Shown: positions 25,939 through 33,972 of the stretch, piece after piece | Layout of the letters: every line of letters starts with the position of its first letter | How positions within the stretch are numbered: the first letter of the stretch is position 1 | Assembly: GCA_020634575.1 (NCBI GenBank) | Contig: JACKBM010000036.1 | Span: 6,373-70,372, forward strand | Length of the DNA stretch: 64,000 bases | Source: Ardenticatenales bacterium | Lineage (GTDB): Bacteria; Chloroflexota; Anaerolineae; Promineifilales; Promineifilaceae | Direction of reading: 5' to 3' | Notes under the pieces: generated by a model | Databases searched by the model: none | What the model was told of the DNA's origin: nothing | What the model saw: only the letters and a program-made list of their open reading frames with translations | Translations under genes and position numbers: made by a program

Positions 25939-26403
25939 TCAATACTCAGCGTTCTGGAGAAACTGCCAGGCCTGGTGATATTTTTGCAGTCTTGCCATAT
26001 CTTTAGCCGTTACGGCTGGCAACCGGCGAATGTCCATGTTATGAGTCAGATCGGCCAGCTTTACCCGGCGCGCCAGCGGATTGTCCGCAATCTGGCGAAT
26101 GTAGGCTTCATATGGCATAGCCTCATCGTGTGTTAGCAGTTGTAGCGCAGCGATAACCGCATCAGGCAAGCCCAGATCAACGAGATCGGTCATAGTAATA
26201 GCAGTGTCTTCCACCACGTCATGGAGTACAGCGACCAGCTGGGCATCAGTCCCATCAAGCTGAGCCATCAGATGGAGCGGGTGCAGGATATAGGGTGAGC
26301 CATCCTTTTGCCGCTGACCCTGATGAGCCTGCGTTGCCAGCAGAATAGCTTTTTCCAGCAAAGTGGCCCAGTCTGGACCGGAAGAAGTATCAGCAAAATT
26401 CAT
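25939..26403 (-). CDS. HD-domain protein resembling a small (p)ppGpp hydrolase (MESH1-like)
   Basis: The 154-residue protein is a stand-alone HD domain of the RelA/SpoT hydrolase type. It has ATQAHQGQRQKDGSPYILHPLHL, the metal-binding VLHDVVEDT and KLADLTHNMD, all in the usual order. Stand-alone versions hydrolyse (p)ppGpp, or in animals also NADPH. The synthetase domain is absent. It is divergent from yggS with only 55 bases between start codons, so both promoters lie in that space. Confidence 0.87.
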   Translation of the reverse strand: MNFADTSSGPDWATLLEKAILLATQAHQGQRQKDGSPYILHPLHLMAQLDGTDAQLVAVLHDVVEDTAITMTDLVDLGLPDAVIAALQLLTHDEAMPYEAYIRQIADNPLARRVKLADLTHNMDIRRLPAVTAKDMARLQKYHQAWQFLQNAEY

Positions 26404-26421
26404 AATATCTCCACAGCATTC

Positions 26422-26451
26422 TTACCACCTTCTGATGGCATTACCTATAAT
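26422..26451 (+). promoter_or_regulatory. Promoter predicted to give a leaderless yggS mRNA
   Basis: TTACCA (26422-26427), an 18-base spacer and TATAAT (26446-26451) are seen. The -10 ends 7 bases before the ATG at 26459, and no Shine-Dalgarno sequence lies between them. Confidence 0.55.
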
Positions 26452-26458
26452 AATCATT

Positions 26459-27190
26459 ATGTCGGCAATAAAGGAACGCTTACAACATATTCAAGATCGC
26501 ATTGCAGCTGCCGCAGCGCGGGCCGGGCGAGATCCGGCCGGTATCACATTGGTCGGTGTGAGCAAAACCTGGCCAGTGGCAGACCTGTTGGCTGCCTACG
26601 AGGCAGGTCTGCGTCACTTTGGCGAAAACCGGCCGGAAGAGCTCGCCGAAAAACGGCCAGCCATTGAGGCCGTGCTCGGCCCAGACAGCGGCCTCACCTG
26701 GCACCATATCGGCACGGTCCAGAGTCGCAAGACCAATCTGGTCGCCACCCATGCCGACTACTTCCACGCCCTGGACCGGCTCAAAATCGCGCAGAGACTG
26801 GCAGCGCAACGCCCTGCGGGCAAGCCGCTGCCGGTCCTCATCGAGGTAAACATATCTGGCGAGGCGAGCAAAGCTGGCTTTGCCTGCCAAGAATGGGAAG
26901 CGAATGGCAGCCAGCGTGAAATGCTCGTGACCGCGATTCAAACTATCCGGGAGCTGCCAAACCTGGAACTGCGCGGCCTGATGACCATGGCCCCCTGGGA
27001 TGTGCCTGAGGCACAGATTCGGGCTGTCTTTTGCCGGACCAGGGAACTGGCTACCTGGCTGAATGAAACTATTCCCGACCTGGCACTGTCTGATTTATCA
27101 ATGGGCATGAGTGGTGATTTTGAGGTCGCGATAGAAGAAGGGGCGACCCTGGTCCGTGTCGGCAGCGCGATTTTTGGCTATCGTCGTTGA
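26459..27190 (+). CDS. yggS: YggS family pyridoxal-phosphate homeostasis protein
   Basis: The roughly 243-residue single-domain protein has the alanine-racemase-like PLP barrel. The PLP Lys is in LVGVSKTWP, with HFGENRPEEL, WHHIGTVQSRKT, VNISGEASKAGF, LMTMAPWD and DLSMGMSGDFEVAIEEGAT. YggS binds PLP and keeps vitamin B6 and amino-acid pools balanced. It is the first gene of a yggS-yggT-DUF167 cluster, an arrangement found near division genes in many bacteria. The start at 26459 gives the normal N-terminus (MSAIKERLQHIQDRI). Confidence 0.95.
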   Translation: MSAIKERLQHIQDRIAAAAARAGRDPAGITLVGVSKTWPVADLLAAYEAGLRHFGENRPEELAEKRPAIEAVLGPDSGLTWHHIGTVQSRKTNLVATHADYFHALDRLKIAQRLAAQRPAGKPLPVLIEVNISGEASKAGFACQEWEANGSQREMLVTAIQTIRELPNLELRGLMTMAPWDVPEAQIRAVFCRTRELATWLNETIPDLALSDLSMGMSGDFEVAIEEGATLVRVGSAIFGYRR

Positions 27191-27268
27191 GCTTTACCCG
27201 ATTCCTGTCAATTCACTTAAGGCGTGCGGAGCAAATGTTTTACGCTGCCACTATTAAGGTAATTACGC

Positions 27269-27526
27269 ATGATTACGAATTTTATCGCTACAGTTATTAA
27301 TGTAATTTACTACGTATTTGTTATCGCCCTACTGGTTAGAATGATTCTTTCCTTTGTGGGCCCTTACAAATACGAACAGGTATGGAGAGTCGTACGGGAT
27401 TTGACGGAGCCAGTTCTTGCCCCGGTACGCAGGATATTACCGCCGATGGGAGGACTTGATTTTAGTCCGATGATCGTCTTACTTGTTGCGGGGTTCCTGC
27501 GCGGAATTCTCCTGTCGCTGTTATAA
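27269..27526 (+). CDS. yggT: YggT family membrane protein
   Basis: The 85-residue protein has two transmembrane helices (ATVINVIYYVFVIALLVRMILSF and MIVLLVAGFLRGILLSLL) flanking the family motif DLTEPVLAPVRRILPPMGGLDFSPM. YggT proteins are linked by gene neighbourhood to cell division and osmotic tolerance. It sits 78 bases after yggS and 35 before the DUF167 gene. Confidence 0.93.
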   Translation: MITNFIATVINVIYYVFVIALLVRMILSFVGPYKYEQVWRVVRDLTEPVLAPVRRILPPMGGLDFSPMIVLLVAGFLRGILLSLL

Positions 27527-27561
27527 ACATAATAGTTCTCGCCGCCTGGCAGGAGGTGCCT

Positions 27562-27858
27562 ATGTTGTTTTTGCCCTTGCAGCAAACGTTTCGCAGTTTG
27601 CAGTTTAAGGTGCAAGTTGTTCCCCGCGCCCAAGATAACCAGATTGTCGGCCTGACCGAGGACGGCCTTGCCGTCGGGTTAAAAACGCCGCTCAATCGTG
27701 ATACCAACCGGGCACTTATCACGACGCTGGCACGCCATTTTGGCGTATCTGCCCAGCAGTTAACCCTGATCCAGGGCTTTCGCAGCCTGGAGAAAACGGT
27801 GGCCGTGGTTGGTGTTACAGCCCAGGAGTTGCATTCACGGTTACAACTGGTAGCCTGA
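27562..27858 (+). CDS. DUF167 (YggU-like) protein
   Basis: The 98-residue protein matches the DUF167 pattern: VQVVPRAQDNQIVG, LKTPLNRDTNRALITTLARHFGV, and LIQGFRSLEKTVAVVG in place of the usual E-I-V-S-G-E-T-S-R-x-K. Its function is not known. AGGAGG lies at 27551-27556, so the ATG at 27562 is used; the GTG at 27556 overlaps the ribosome site. It ends the yggS cluster. Confidence 0.85.
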   Translation: MLFLPLQQTFRSLQFKVQVVPRAQDNQIVGLTEDGLAVGLKTPLNRDTNRALITTLARHFGVSAQQLTLIQGFRSLEKTVAVVGVTAQELHSRLQLVA

Positions 27859-27917
27859 GGGCGCGGCCCGCATCATGGGCCGTCTGCACTGAGCTATACG
27901 ACAAATGAATATGTGCA

Positions 27918-27953
27918 AAGATCCGCCTTGAGCTATAGCCGGGCGGATTTTTG
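27918..27953 (+). terminator. Terminator of the yggS-yggT-DUF167 cluster
   Basis: GATCCGCC (27920-27927) pairs with GGCGGATT (27942-27949), followed by a short T run and TGC. The loop contains AGCTATAGCC. Confidence 0.75.
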
Positions 27954-27995
27954 CTTCAGGGGGGTCCGGCGCTTGTCAGCAAAAGTGTAATCTAT

Positions 27996-28024
27996 TTGAC
28001 AACAACTGTGAACTTTGCGATAAT
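27996..28024 (+). promoter_or_regulatory. Near-consensus promoter of a candidate small RNA
   Basis: TTGACA (27996-28001), exactly 17 bases, then GATAAT (28019-28024). This is the closest match to the sigma-70 consensus that I found in the window, yet it is not followed by a recognisable protein gene. Confidence 0.8.
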
Positions 28025-28030
28025 TATCTT

Positions 28031-28134
28031 GGCTCCCCCCGGAGGTGTGTAGAATAAACTCCCGTTTATGAAGCACCTCAATTTGGCTCCCCAGAAGAGC
28101 CCCGCATGCGCCCGCGTCGGGGCTCTTCCCTTTT
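28031..28134 (+). ncRNA. Candidate small regulatory RNA with exposed UCCC motifs
   Basis: A transcript of about 104 bases is framed by a strong promoter (start expected near 28031) and an intrinsic terminator (AAGAGCCCCG 28095-28104 with CGGGGCTCTT 28118-28127, then TCCCTTTT). Predicted fold: GAGGTG (28042-28047) pairs with CACCTC (28074-28079), enclosing ATAAAC (28054-28059) paired with GTTTAT (28064-28069). The loop is exactly UCCC. Two more C-rich segments, GGCTCCCCCC (28031-28040) and GGCTCCCC (28085-28092), lie outside the stems. Repeated single-stranded UCCC is typical of sRNAs that pair with GGGA or Shine-Dalgarno sequences, such as staphylococcal RsaE. A 31-codon frame from ATG 28068 has no ribosome site and runs through the terminator. 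It does not match SRP RNA or tmRNA features that I know. Confidence 0.6.
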
Positions 28135-28272
28135 CTAGCGACCACCTTCTTTACCCCTGAAAAACAGACAACAATTGAGTGCGTCCGTAGCGCCGTTTGT
28201 TTGGTTTGCAGTTCCCCTGATCTCCGTTGCTGCTGACGCTCTCAAGTCACCAAATCTGCAATGGAGTTTCAT
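28135..28272. other. Short intergenic leader before the phosphatase gene
   Basis: After the candidate RNA there are about 138 bases without a recognised promoter. GGAG at 28263-28266 serves as ribosome site for the ATG at 28273. Confidence 0.4.
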
Positions 28273-28812
28273 ATGGAATGGCTCACTGGCTTTCCGGCCG
28301 GTCGCCTGCTCACCAGCGCACGCCCTCGTGGCGGTGACTGGCTGCAAGTTGATCTCGCCTACTGGCAGCGCTATGGTGCGACCGACATCCTCTGCCTGTT
28401 AACCCAAACTGAACTCGAAGAACTTGATCTGGACCAGGAAGCCCGAGTCTGCCAGGAACTGGGCCTGCATTGGCACCATTTCCCCATCCGTGACAGACAC
28501 GTTCCGACTTCTCTGGAAGAGGCGTACCGACAGGCGCGACACTGCGCCAATCGGCTGCAGGCAGGTGCGGCAATCATTGTTCACTGCCGTATGGGTCTGG
28601 GCCGCAGCACGCTGATGGCGTCTGCAATCATGGCGCTGGGCGGCATCAGCCCGCGCCAAGCGTTGCGGCAGATCGGGGATTCGCGCCGTCTACCGGTCCC
28701 TGATACCAGTGCGCAGCGCGACTGGATCTTTGCCTTTGCCCGGCAATACGGTATCAGTCAGATGATCAAAGCGACTGATAATAGTCACAATCCCTTTGCA
28801 GGGGACAAATAG
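28273..28812 (+). CDS. Dual-specificity/tyrosine phosphatase-like protein
   Basis: The protein of about 179 residues contains the cysteine phosphatase P-loop HCRMGLGRS (HC-x5-RS; nucleophile Cys, phosphate-binding Arg) near residue 115. An Asp in FPIRDRHVP, upstream, could be the general acid. The size and the region before the loop (TDILCLLTQTELEELDLD) fit compact dual-specificity phosphatases. The substrate is unknown. ATG 28273 is preferred because GGAG lies six bases before it; an ATG at 28261 contains that ribosome site. The 3' end overlaps the convergent endonuclease III gene by 47 bases. Confidence 0.87.
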   Translation: MEWLTGFPAGRLLTSARPRGGDWLQVDLAYWQRYGATDILCLLTQTELEELDLDQEARVCQELGLHWHHFPIRDRHVPTSLEEAYRQARHCANRLQAGAAIIVHCRMGLGRSTLMASAIMALGGISPRQALRQIGDSRRLPVPDTSAQRDWIFAFARQYGISQMIKATDNSHNPFAGDK

Positions 28813-29452
28813 CGCATTTCGGGTTGCGCGCTGTGCAGATTTCGCGACCGTGGCGAATCAGGTTCATGTGTAGCGGGTAATAATGGCGGGGCGGCGCCAG
28901 TGCCTCCATTTCAGCATGGGCTTTGGTGGCACTCACCTTCGGGCCAATCAGCCCGACTCGTTGAGTAATCCGGTGCACGTGCGTATCAACCGGGAAAGCA
29001 GCCTGTCCAAATGAGAACAGCATGATGATAGAGGCAGTTTTTAGGCCAATACCATTGATGCGAGTTAACCAGGCCCGGGCTTCGTCCACGGGCAGGTCAG
29101 CCAGCCACTCCAGATCGATCGCGCCGCGTTCATTGTACACGTAGCGCAACGCTTCCTGAATACGCGGGGCTTTCTGATTCGCCAGGCCGGCTGAAAAAAT
29201 AGCCTCACGAACTGCCTCGGTCGGCGCGTTCATAACCGCTTCCCAATCAGCAAAACCTGTCTGCAAGCCCTGAAAGCCTTTATCTCGGTTGGTATCCGAG
29301 GTTGCCTGCGAGAGGATGGTGCAGACCAGTTCATCTTCCGGCGGCAAGGAACGGTGCCATTCCGGCTCCCCATATTGTTGAACCAGCGCCACGTATATCC
29401 GCTCGTATTTCTCTTTTAGCTTCTGTGCTTTTTTGCTCATCATATGCCCCAT
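28766..29452 (-). CDS. nth: Endonuclease III family DNA glycosylase
   Basis: The 228-residue protein has an HhH-GPD fold: LTRINGIGLKTASIIMLF (helix-hairpin-helix with the catalytic Lys) and PVDTHVHRITQRVG (catalytic Asp). A C-terminal iron-sulfur cluster motif is C-x6-C-x2-C-x5-C (CTARNPKCAICPLQRDC). These enzymes remove oxidised pyrimidines and cut abasic sites in base-excision repair. The N-terminal 30 residues are charged and differ from E. coli Nth, so a related Nth-like subgroup is possible. ATGs occur at 29452, 29443 and 29440. The 3' end overlaps the phosphatase gene on the other strand. Confidence 0.9.
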   Translation of the reverse strand: MGHMMSKKAQKLKEKYERIYVALVQQYGEPEWHRSLPPEDELVCTILSQATSDTNRDKGFQGLQTGFADWEAVMNAPTEAVREAIFSAGLANQKAPRIQEALRYVYNERGAIDLEWLADLPVDEARAWLTRINGIGLKTASIIMLFSFGQAAFPVDTHVHRITQRVGLIGPKVSATKAHAEMEALAPPRHYYPLHMNLIRHGREICTARNPKCAICPLQRDCDYYQSL

Positions 29453-29511
29453 TGGTTTCCGCCAAGTATAATGACCTGCCCGATGACGGGCGAGGCATCT
29501 ACCAATTTATT

Positions 29512-29955
29512 ATGAGTTCCCTGTCCTACAGCAAATTTTTGCAGACATTGCCCGAGATTGTGCTACCGGCCTTACCGGCAGAATTGCGGCGGCGGTTTCA
29601 GATCCGCCAGCCGTTTCGGGCCATTATCCAGCTATATGATCATGAACCGCGCATTCATTATGAGGTTGGGCGAGCCTGGCGCCAGCCGGGTCTGGAGCTT
29701 GGCTTTCATTTTGAAGCACGTGACAAAGAGCTAAACAGTCGGCTCCTGACTGGCTATCGCCGCCACTTGCTTGAGCTGAAAGATAATCTCGGCCCCCAGA
29801 TTGAAGCTGAGCGCTGGGATCGTGGCTGGACCAAAATTTATGAAGTCTTGCCTGAAGCTACCTACACCACTGCTTTTCAGAAGAAGGTGGGCCAGCGGCT
29901 AAGCCAACTTATTGTGGCACTCCACCCCATTTACCTGGAAATCTGCGGTCTCTAG
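29512..29955 (+). CDS. Uncharacterised 147-residue protein
   Basis: This is a soluble protein with an N-terminal helix (YSKFLQTLPEIVLPALPAEL) and alternating strands (FRAIIQLYDHEPRIHYEVGRAW ... LELGFHFEARDKELNSRLL), then helices to the end. I do not recognise the family. A -10-like TATAAT lies at 29467-29472. The frame is open further upstream (to 29302), but that part is antisense to nth and is ignored. Its stop codon overlaps the stop of the convergent methyltransferase (shared CTAG). Confidence 0.7.
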   Translation: MSSLSYSKFLQTLPEIVLPALPAELRRRFQIRQPFRAIIQLYDHEPRIHYEVGRAWRQPGLELGFHFEARDKELNSRLLTGYRRHLLELKDNLGPQIEAERWDRGWTKIYEVLPEATYTTAFQKKVGQRLSQLIVALHPIYLEICGL

Positions 29956-30659
29956 GAACTGGCCGGCGCCTGCCAGCGCCAGAACCCGGTCCACTCCGGC
30001 AGGCGAGCCCAGCCATTTGCCCGAATAGCCGCTGCCAGTTCTGGTCCAAAGAAGAACTCAGCATGGGCAACGGCGTCCTCCGGGGTAGCGAATTGGTAAT
30101 CTGTCTGCAACTCGCGTCGTTGAAAGCCCCAGTCACCTTCCAGCCAGGCGTAGTAGCGGGCCAGCTCGGGCGTGGGCGGTCTTGGTTCGAGGCTGCCAGT
30201 GGAAAGCGTTTCCATGATGATTACCTGGCCGCCCGGCTGCACGACGCGGCGCATTTCAGTCAGCACGTGGTGCATCTCCACCTGCCAATTGTCCCCATAC
30301 CAGCCACAGAAATGGCCCAGGGCCCAGCCAGCGGTTACAAGGTCGAACTCAGCATTTGTAAAGGGGAGATGGCGCATGTCGCCTTGCAGGAGCGGCCATT
30401 GGCCGTTGACCAGTGCCCGCTGCCGCTGGTGTTCACGCAGCATTGCCTCGTGGAGGTCAAAGGCGACGATGTGAGGGATGTCTGCGTGGAAGAGGAGGGG
30501 GATCCGGCCGGTTCCCGTCCCCAAATCCAATAAGCGCTGGGCCTGCAACGCGCCATTGTCCACCAGCGCCCCCCGCACCTGCTGATCGACATCCTCGCGG
30601 GCGATCATCGCATGATAAGCAACCGCCTCTTCATGATAAATGCGAATAAAGTGATCCAT
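29952..30659 (-). CDS. Class I SAM-dependent methyltransferase
   Basis: The 235-residue protein has motif I LLDLGTGTGRIPLL, the acidic end of strand 2 (VAFDLHEAML), motif DMRHLPF and motif III-like RRVVQPGGQVIIMETL. The arrangement fits Methyltransf_11/25-type small-molecule methylases. The substrate is unknown. The C-terminal 80 residues are rich in aromatic residues (FGPELAAAIRANGWARLPEW), which may form the substrate lid. Confidence 0.88.
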   Translation of the reverse strand: MDHFIRIYHEEAVAYHAMIAREDVDQQVRGALVDNGALQAQRLLDLGTGTGRIPLLFHADIPHIVAFDLHEAMLREHQRQRALVNGQWPLLQGDMRHLPFTNAEFDLVTAGWALGHFCGWYGDNWQVEMHHVLTEMRRVVQPGGQVIIMETLSTGSLEPRPPTPELARYYAWLEGDWGFQRRELQTDYQFATPEDAVAHAEFFFGPELAAAIRANGWARLPEWTGFWRWQAPASS

Positions 30660-30774
30660 GTGAGCCTCGTCCTGATCGAGCAGCCAGGCGGCAAAATAAG
30701 GTGATTGCCCCTGGCTAAGCCTTTGATTAATTTGGGTAATTTTTTCGCTTTTTGGCGCTTCTATAAATTAATTG

Positions 30775-30803
30775 TTGTAATGACACAACCTAGATGGTAA
30801 TAT
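30775..30803 (+). promoter_or_regulatory. Promoter of the Nudix-like gene
   Basis: TTGTAA (30775-30780), 17 bases, TAATAT (30798-30803). An imperfect inverted repeat TTGT...ACAA (30772-30788) overlaps the -35 and could be an operator. Confidence 0.5.
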
Positions 30804-30866
30804 TCCCGCTTGTTTGGGGATAGGCCCCAGCTAGAGATAGGTTAACTCTCGCCAACGGTGTTTGCA

Positions 30867-31463
30867 ATGAAGCAACTGCTTGATCTGAAACGAGAAATCA
30901 ATTTTGGCAATATTGACGAGCTGCAAAGATGGCTGCATCGGCAAGGCATCAACACGATGCGCTGGGGTCAGCATCATGCGCTTACAGTGCAACACCTTTG
31001 GGCAGAAATCTTGCGTGGTGAAACGATTATTCTGACCAATCCACCCTTGCGCGTGGTTCAGGTCGCTCAAATCATCGTACGTCGTGGCGATCAAATTCTC
31101 ATCGAGGCGGAGCAAGAGTTGAAGCGGGGCGGCCGCCGGCGCCGGCAGCGCCCCCCGGCCGAAAAGATGAAACCTGGCGAAACCGTGAGCGAAGCTTCGC
31201 TGCGCTGCCTTCACGAAGAGCTAGGGGTTTCGCCTGACCAGGTTAAGCTGTTCCACGATACTTATGAGCGCCAGTTTCACGATGGTACAGCCCAATCTTA
31301 CCCCGGCTTACCCACCCGTTGGCTGTTGCATCGCATTGAGGCTGAGGTTACGGGATTGCCAACAGGCTCTTTCTGTACCGCTGAATGTACCAGCAACGGT
31401 CACGATCCAATTGAACGCCATTTTTGGGAATGGCAGCCAGAGACAATGCTGGAAAAGGCTTAG
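30867..31463 (+). CDS. Nudix-like protein with degenerate Nudix box
   Basis: The protein of about 198 residues has a helical N-terminal third (MKQLLDLKREINFGNIDELQRWL) and a region from about residue 70 that aligns with a Nudix fold. The box reads KPGETVSEASLRCLHEELGV. The two metal-binding Glu (EE), the preceding Arg and the GV end are kept, but the first Gly of GX5E is absent and the REU Glu is Cys. Hydrolysis of nucleoside diphosphate-X substrates may be reduced or specialised. An insert GGRRRRQRPPAEKM just before the box is strongly basic. ATG 30867 is preferred to GTG 30858. Confidence 0.7.
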   Translation: MKQLLDLKREINFGNIDELQRWLHRQGINTMRWGQHHALTVQHLWAEILRGETIILTNPPLRVVQVAQIIVRRGDQILIEAEQELKRGGRRRRQRPPAEKMKPGETVSEASLRCLHEELGVSPDQVKLFHDTYERQFHDGTAQSYPGLPTRWLLHRIEAEVTGLPTGSFCTAECTSNGHDPIERHFWEWQPETMLEKA

Positions 31464-31498
31464 CGCCAGCCTACGCCCACATCGTTCTCGCCGCAAAA

Positions 31499-32428
31499 TC
31501 AAAAATGCAGCAGGGCATGATGGTGCTGTTGTTGTTCGGCAATACGCTGCTGCAAACGCTGCCCCTGCTCAGCCAACAAAGCCAACGTCCCCCGAACCTT
31601 GTTGCCGGTCTCGGCTAATAGCTGCCGGCTCACGGCTGGCTGGTCCGGAACGATCCAATCGGTGACCAACCCATACGAGAAAAAATCACCGAAGTTGATG
31701 AAGGCACCTCGAGCCGCAGTCAAATCATGACTCATTTCAACTTGCTGGAGCTCCTGCTGAAAAAGACGGAGCGTATGACGAACCTCAAAGGCACGCTTAC
31801 GGGCGTTTTCCAGCCGATTCTGCCCAGGCGCCTGACGCCCAGGCATTAATGTGACCTGGCTGCCGGCAGCAACTGCATCGCCCAGGAGTTCCAGGCCCCG
31901 CTCCAGCTGTTCGCCGAGCCGAACCGCTTCATTCAGGTGTGTCAGGCTGGTTTGATCTTTTTGCAGACCATCCGTGAGCGCATGCAACAGCCGGCTATTT
32001 TCCCCACCCTGATCCAGGATCACTATCTCTTTCCGCTCTACAGCGGCTTGATAGCGCTTCTCAGCAGCAGGGAAGGCATTTGCAGGTTGCAGCAGTCGTT
32101 CTAACTCCGCTTCCATCTGGCTGATGCGGGCGGTCAGCTCGTCATGCCTGGCCCGGGCAACCTCAAATTCGCGCCGCTCTTTCGCCAGGCGCTGCTGGCG
32201 CGAACCCATGACTGTCTGCAGGATGCTGGTCATCGTGACTTCTTCTAACTCGACGACGTCAGCGTATTCTTTGCGCAACGCCTGACGCAGGGCAAAAAGG
32301 TGGGCTTTCTCCACGCTCAATGCCTGCTGCAATTCACCCAGGCGTGTTTTGGCCGCCTGACTGGTTTGCAACTGCTCATAGGCAGCAGCCAGTTCCTGCT
32401 CAATCTGGGTGGGGTGCGGTCCATGCAT
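31499..32428 (-). CDS. Long coiled-coil protein
   Basis: The protein of about 309 residues is almost wholly helical with heptad spacing through residues 5-135 and 140-240 (QIEQELAAAYEQLQTSQ, RQQRLAKERREFEVARARHDEL). It ends in another helical segment and a His-rich tail (QQQQHHHALLHF). A Gly-containing break around GDFFSYGLVTDWIVPD separates two parts. There is no signal peptide. It could be a structural or scaffolding protein; no family is recognised. The ATG at 32428 follows GAGAGG. A minus-strand TATAAT lies at 32465-32470. Confidence 0.72.
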   Translation of the reverse strand: MHGPHPTQIEQELAAAYEQLQTSQAAKTRLGELQQALSVEKAHLFALRQALRKEYADVVELEEVTMTSILQTVMGSRQQRLAKERREFEVARARHDELTARISQMEAELERLLQPANAFPAAEKRYQAAVERKEIVILDQGGENSRLLHALTDGLQKDQTSLTHLNEAVRLGEQLERGLELLGDAVAAGSQVTLMPGRQAPGQNRLENARKRAFEVRHTLRLFQQELQQVEMSHDLTAARGAFINFGDFFSYGLVTDWIVPDQPAVSRQLLAETGNKVRGTLALLAEQGQRLQQRIAEQQQHHHALLHF

Positions 32429-32522
32429 AACAAGCCTCTCGTCTGGTGATTGCTTCTGCCCAGCATTATACGATTTTAGGGTAATGGGGTTGCGCCAATG
32501 GGACGAAATGGCTAGCCGGCAC

Positions 32523-32562
32523 AAAAGTGGCGTGGCCCCGATTAGTTTTCGGAGCCACGCCA
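32523..32562 (-). terminator. Intrinsic terminator of asnS
   Basis: On the minus strand TGGCGTGGC pairs with GCCACGCCA around a partly paired loop, followed by CTTTTGT. It starts 10 bases after the asnS stop codon. Confidence 0.85.
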
Positions 32563-32571
32563 GTTAACTCG

Positions 32572-33909
32572 TTATGGATACATCCGGTTAAGCGTGCGCA
32601 CAAAGGCGCCAGTTTCGCGCAGGTGGTTGATACCGCATACCCAGGCCACGGTGCGCTCCAGCCCCAGGCCGAAGCCGCTGTGCGGTACGCTGCCGTATTT
32701 GCGCAAATCAATGTACCACTGGTACGGCTCAAGCGGTAAACCATGTTTCTTGATAGCCGCCACCAGCAAGTCCGGATCGCTCATGCGCTCGCTGCCGCCG
32801 ATGATCTCGCCATACCCCTCGGGGGCCAGCAGGTCCACGCTCTTGCAGACTTCCGGCCGGTCCGGCCAAGGCTCCATGTAGAACGCCTTTACTGCTGAAG
32901 GATAGCCATAAACAAAGACCGGTTTGTCATACAGCTTGGTCAGCTCAGTCTCATGCGGCGAACCAAAATCATCGCCCCACTCAATGGCCAATTCCGCTTT
33001 GCGCTCAGGATCAGTTTCGGCCGCCTGGAGCTCCTTAATTTTCGCCACGGCGTCGTCATAGCTGATGCGTGGGAAAGGTGGTGTCACCCGTTCGAGGTGG
33101 CTGATGTCCCGCTCCAGCACCTCCAACTCGTGACGGCATTTGGCCAGAACGGTCTGGACAATGTAGCTGACAAAGTTCTCTTCCAACTCCATCAACTGGT
33201 CCAGGTCGCAAAACGCCAGTTCCGGCTCCACCATCCAGAATTCAGAGAGATGGCGCCGGGTCTTGGATTTCTCCGCCCGGAACGTCGGGCCAAAGCAATA
33301 CACTTTGCCAAAGGCGAAGATATTGGCCTCATTGTAGAGCTGCCCCGTCTGGGCCAGGTAGGCCGGTTCACCGTGATATTCGAGGGCAAACAATGTCGAA
33401 GTCCCCTCAGCCGCCGAGGGCGTGATGATTGGGGTATCGATGTTAAGGAAGCCATTGTCGTCCAGGTAATCGATGATGGCCCGCTTGACGACGGTGCGAA
33501 CGCGCATGATGGCCCATTGGCGCTGGGAGCGAATCCAGAGATGGCGGTTGTCCATGAGGAACTCGATGCCATGCTCCTTCGGCGTGATCGGATACTCAGC
33601 GGTGTTCTGCAAGATCTCAAAAGATTTGATGCCGACCTCGAAGCCGCCGGGAATACCGGGAGCGCGTTCATCAGCGCGGACAGTGCCGGTCACGCGCAGC
33701 GCTGACTCCTGGCCGGCCGATTTTAGTTCGGCAAACGGCTCATCGCCCAGATCCGGCCGGAAAGCCACACATTGTACGACACCCGTGCCGTCACGGAAGC
33801 GGATAAATTGCAGCTTGCCCTTACCTGTGCGAGCGTAGACCCAGCCTTCCAGGGTCACATCCTGACCGACATAGTCGGCGATATCCTGAATACGAATGGT
33901 TGTAGCCAT
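32572..33909 (-). CDS. asnS: Asparaginyl-tRNA synthetase
   Basis: The 445-residue class II enzyme has an N-terminal OB-fold anticodon domain (VTLEGWVYARTGKGKLQFIRFRDG), motif 2 with FRAEKSKTRRHLSEFWMVEPE, and motif 3 GFGLGLERTVAWVCG. The absence of the GAD insertion of bacterial AspRS, the length and the active-site sequence favour AsnRS. It charges tRNA-Asn with asparagine. ATG 33909 has AAGGA six bases upstream; an ATG two codons earlier overlaps that site. A divergent arrangement is not present: the upstream lipoprotein gene is on the same strand. Confidence 0.95.
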   Translation of the reverse strand: MATTIRIQDIADYVGQDVTLEGWVYARTGKGKLQFIRFRDGTGVVQCVAFRPDLGDEPFAELKSAGQESALRVTGTVRADERAPGIPGGFEVGIKSFEILQNTAEYPITPKEHGIEFLMDNRHLWIRSQRQWAIMRVRTVVKRAIIDYLDDNGFLNIDTPIITPSAAEGTSTLFALEYHGEPAYLAQTGQLYNEANIFAFGKVYCFGPTFRAEKSKTRRHLSEFWMVEPELAFCDLDQLMELEENFVSYIVQTVLAKCRHELEVLERDISHLERVTPPFPRISYDDAVAKIKELQAAETDPERKAELAIEWGDDFGSPHETELTKLYDKPVFVYGYPSAVKAFYMEPWPDRPEVCKSVDLLAPEGYGEIIGGSERMSDPDLLVAAIKKHGLPLEPYQWYIDLRKYGSVPHSGFGLGLERTVAWVCGINHLRETGAFVRTLNRMYP

Positions 33910-33972
33910 GTTCATTCCTTGTTGTGGGATTTTCTGCAGATATTGTAGCGGTCAGGGCGATTTTGGCGAATC

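Noticed and set aside
28068..28163. 31-codon reading frame in the candidate sRNA
   Set aside because: There is no ribosome site before the ATG, and the frame runs through the terminator stem.
32572..33909. Aspartyl- or lysyl-tRNA synthetase
   Set aside because: Length, missing GAD insertion and the motif 2 and 3 sequences favour AsnRS.
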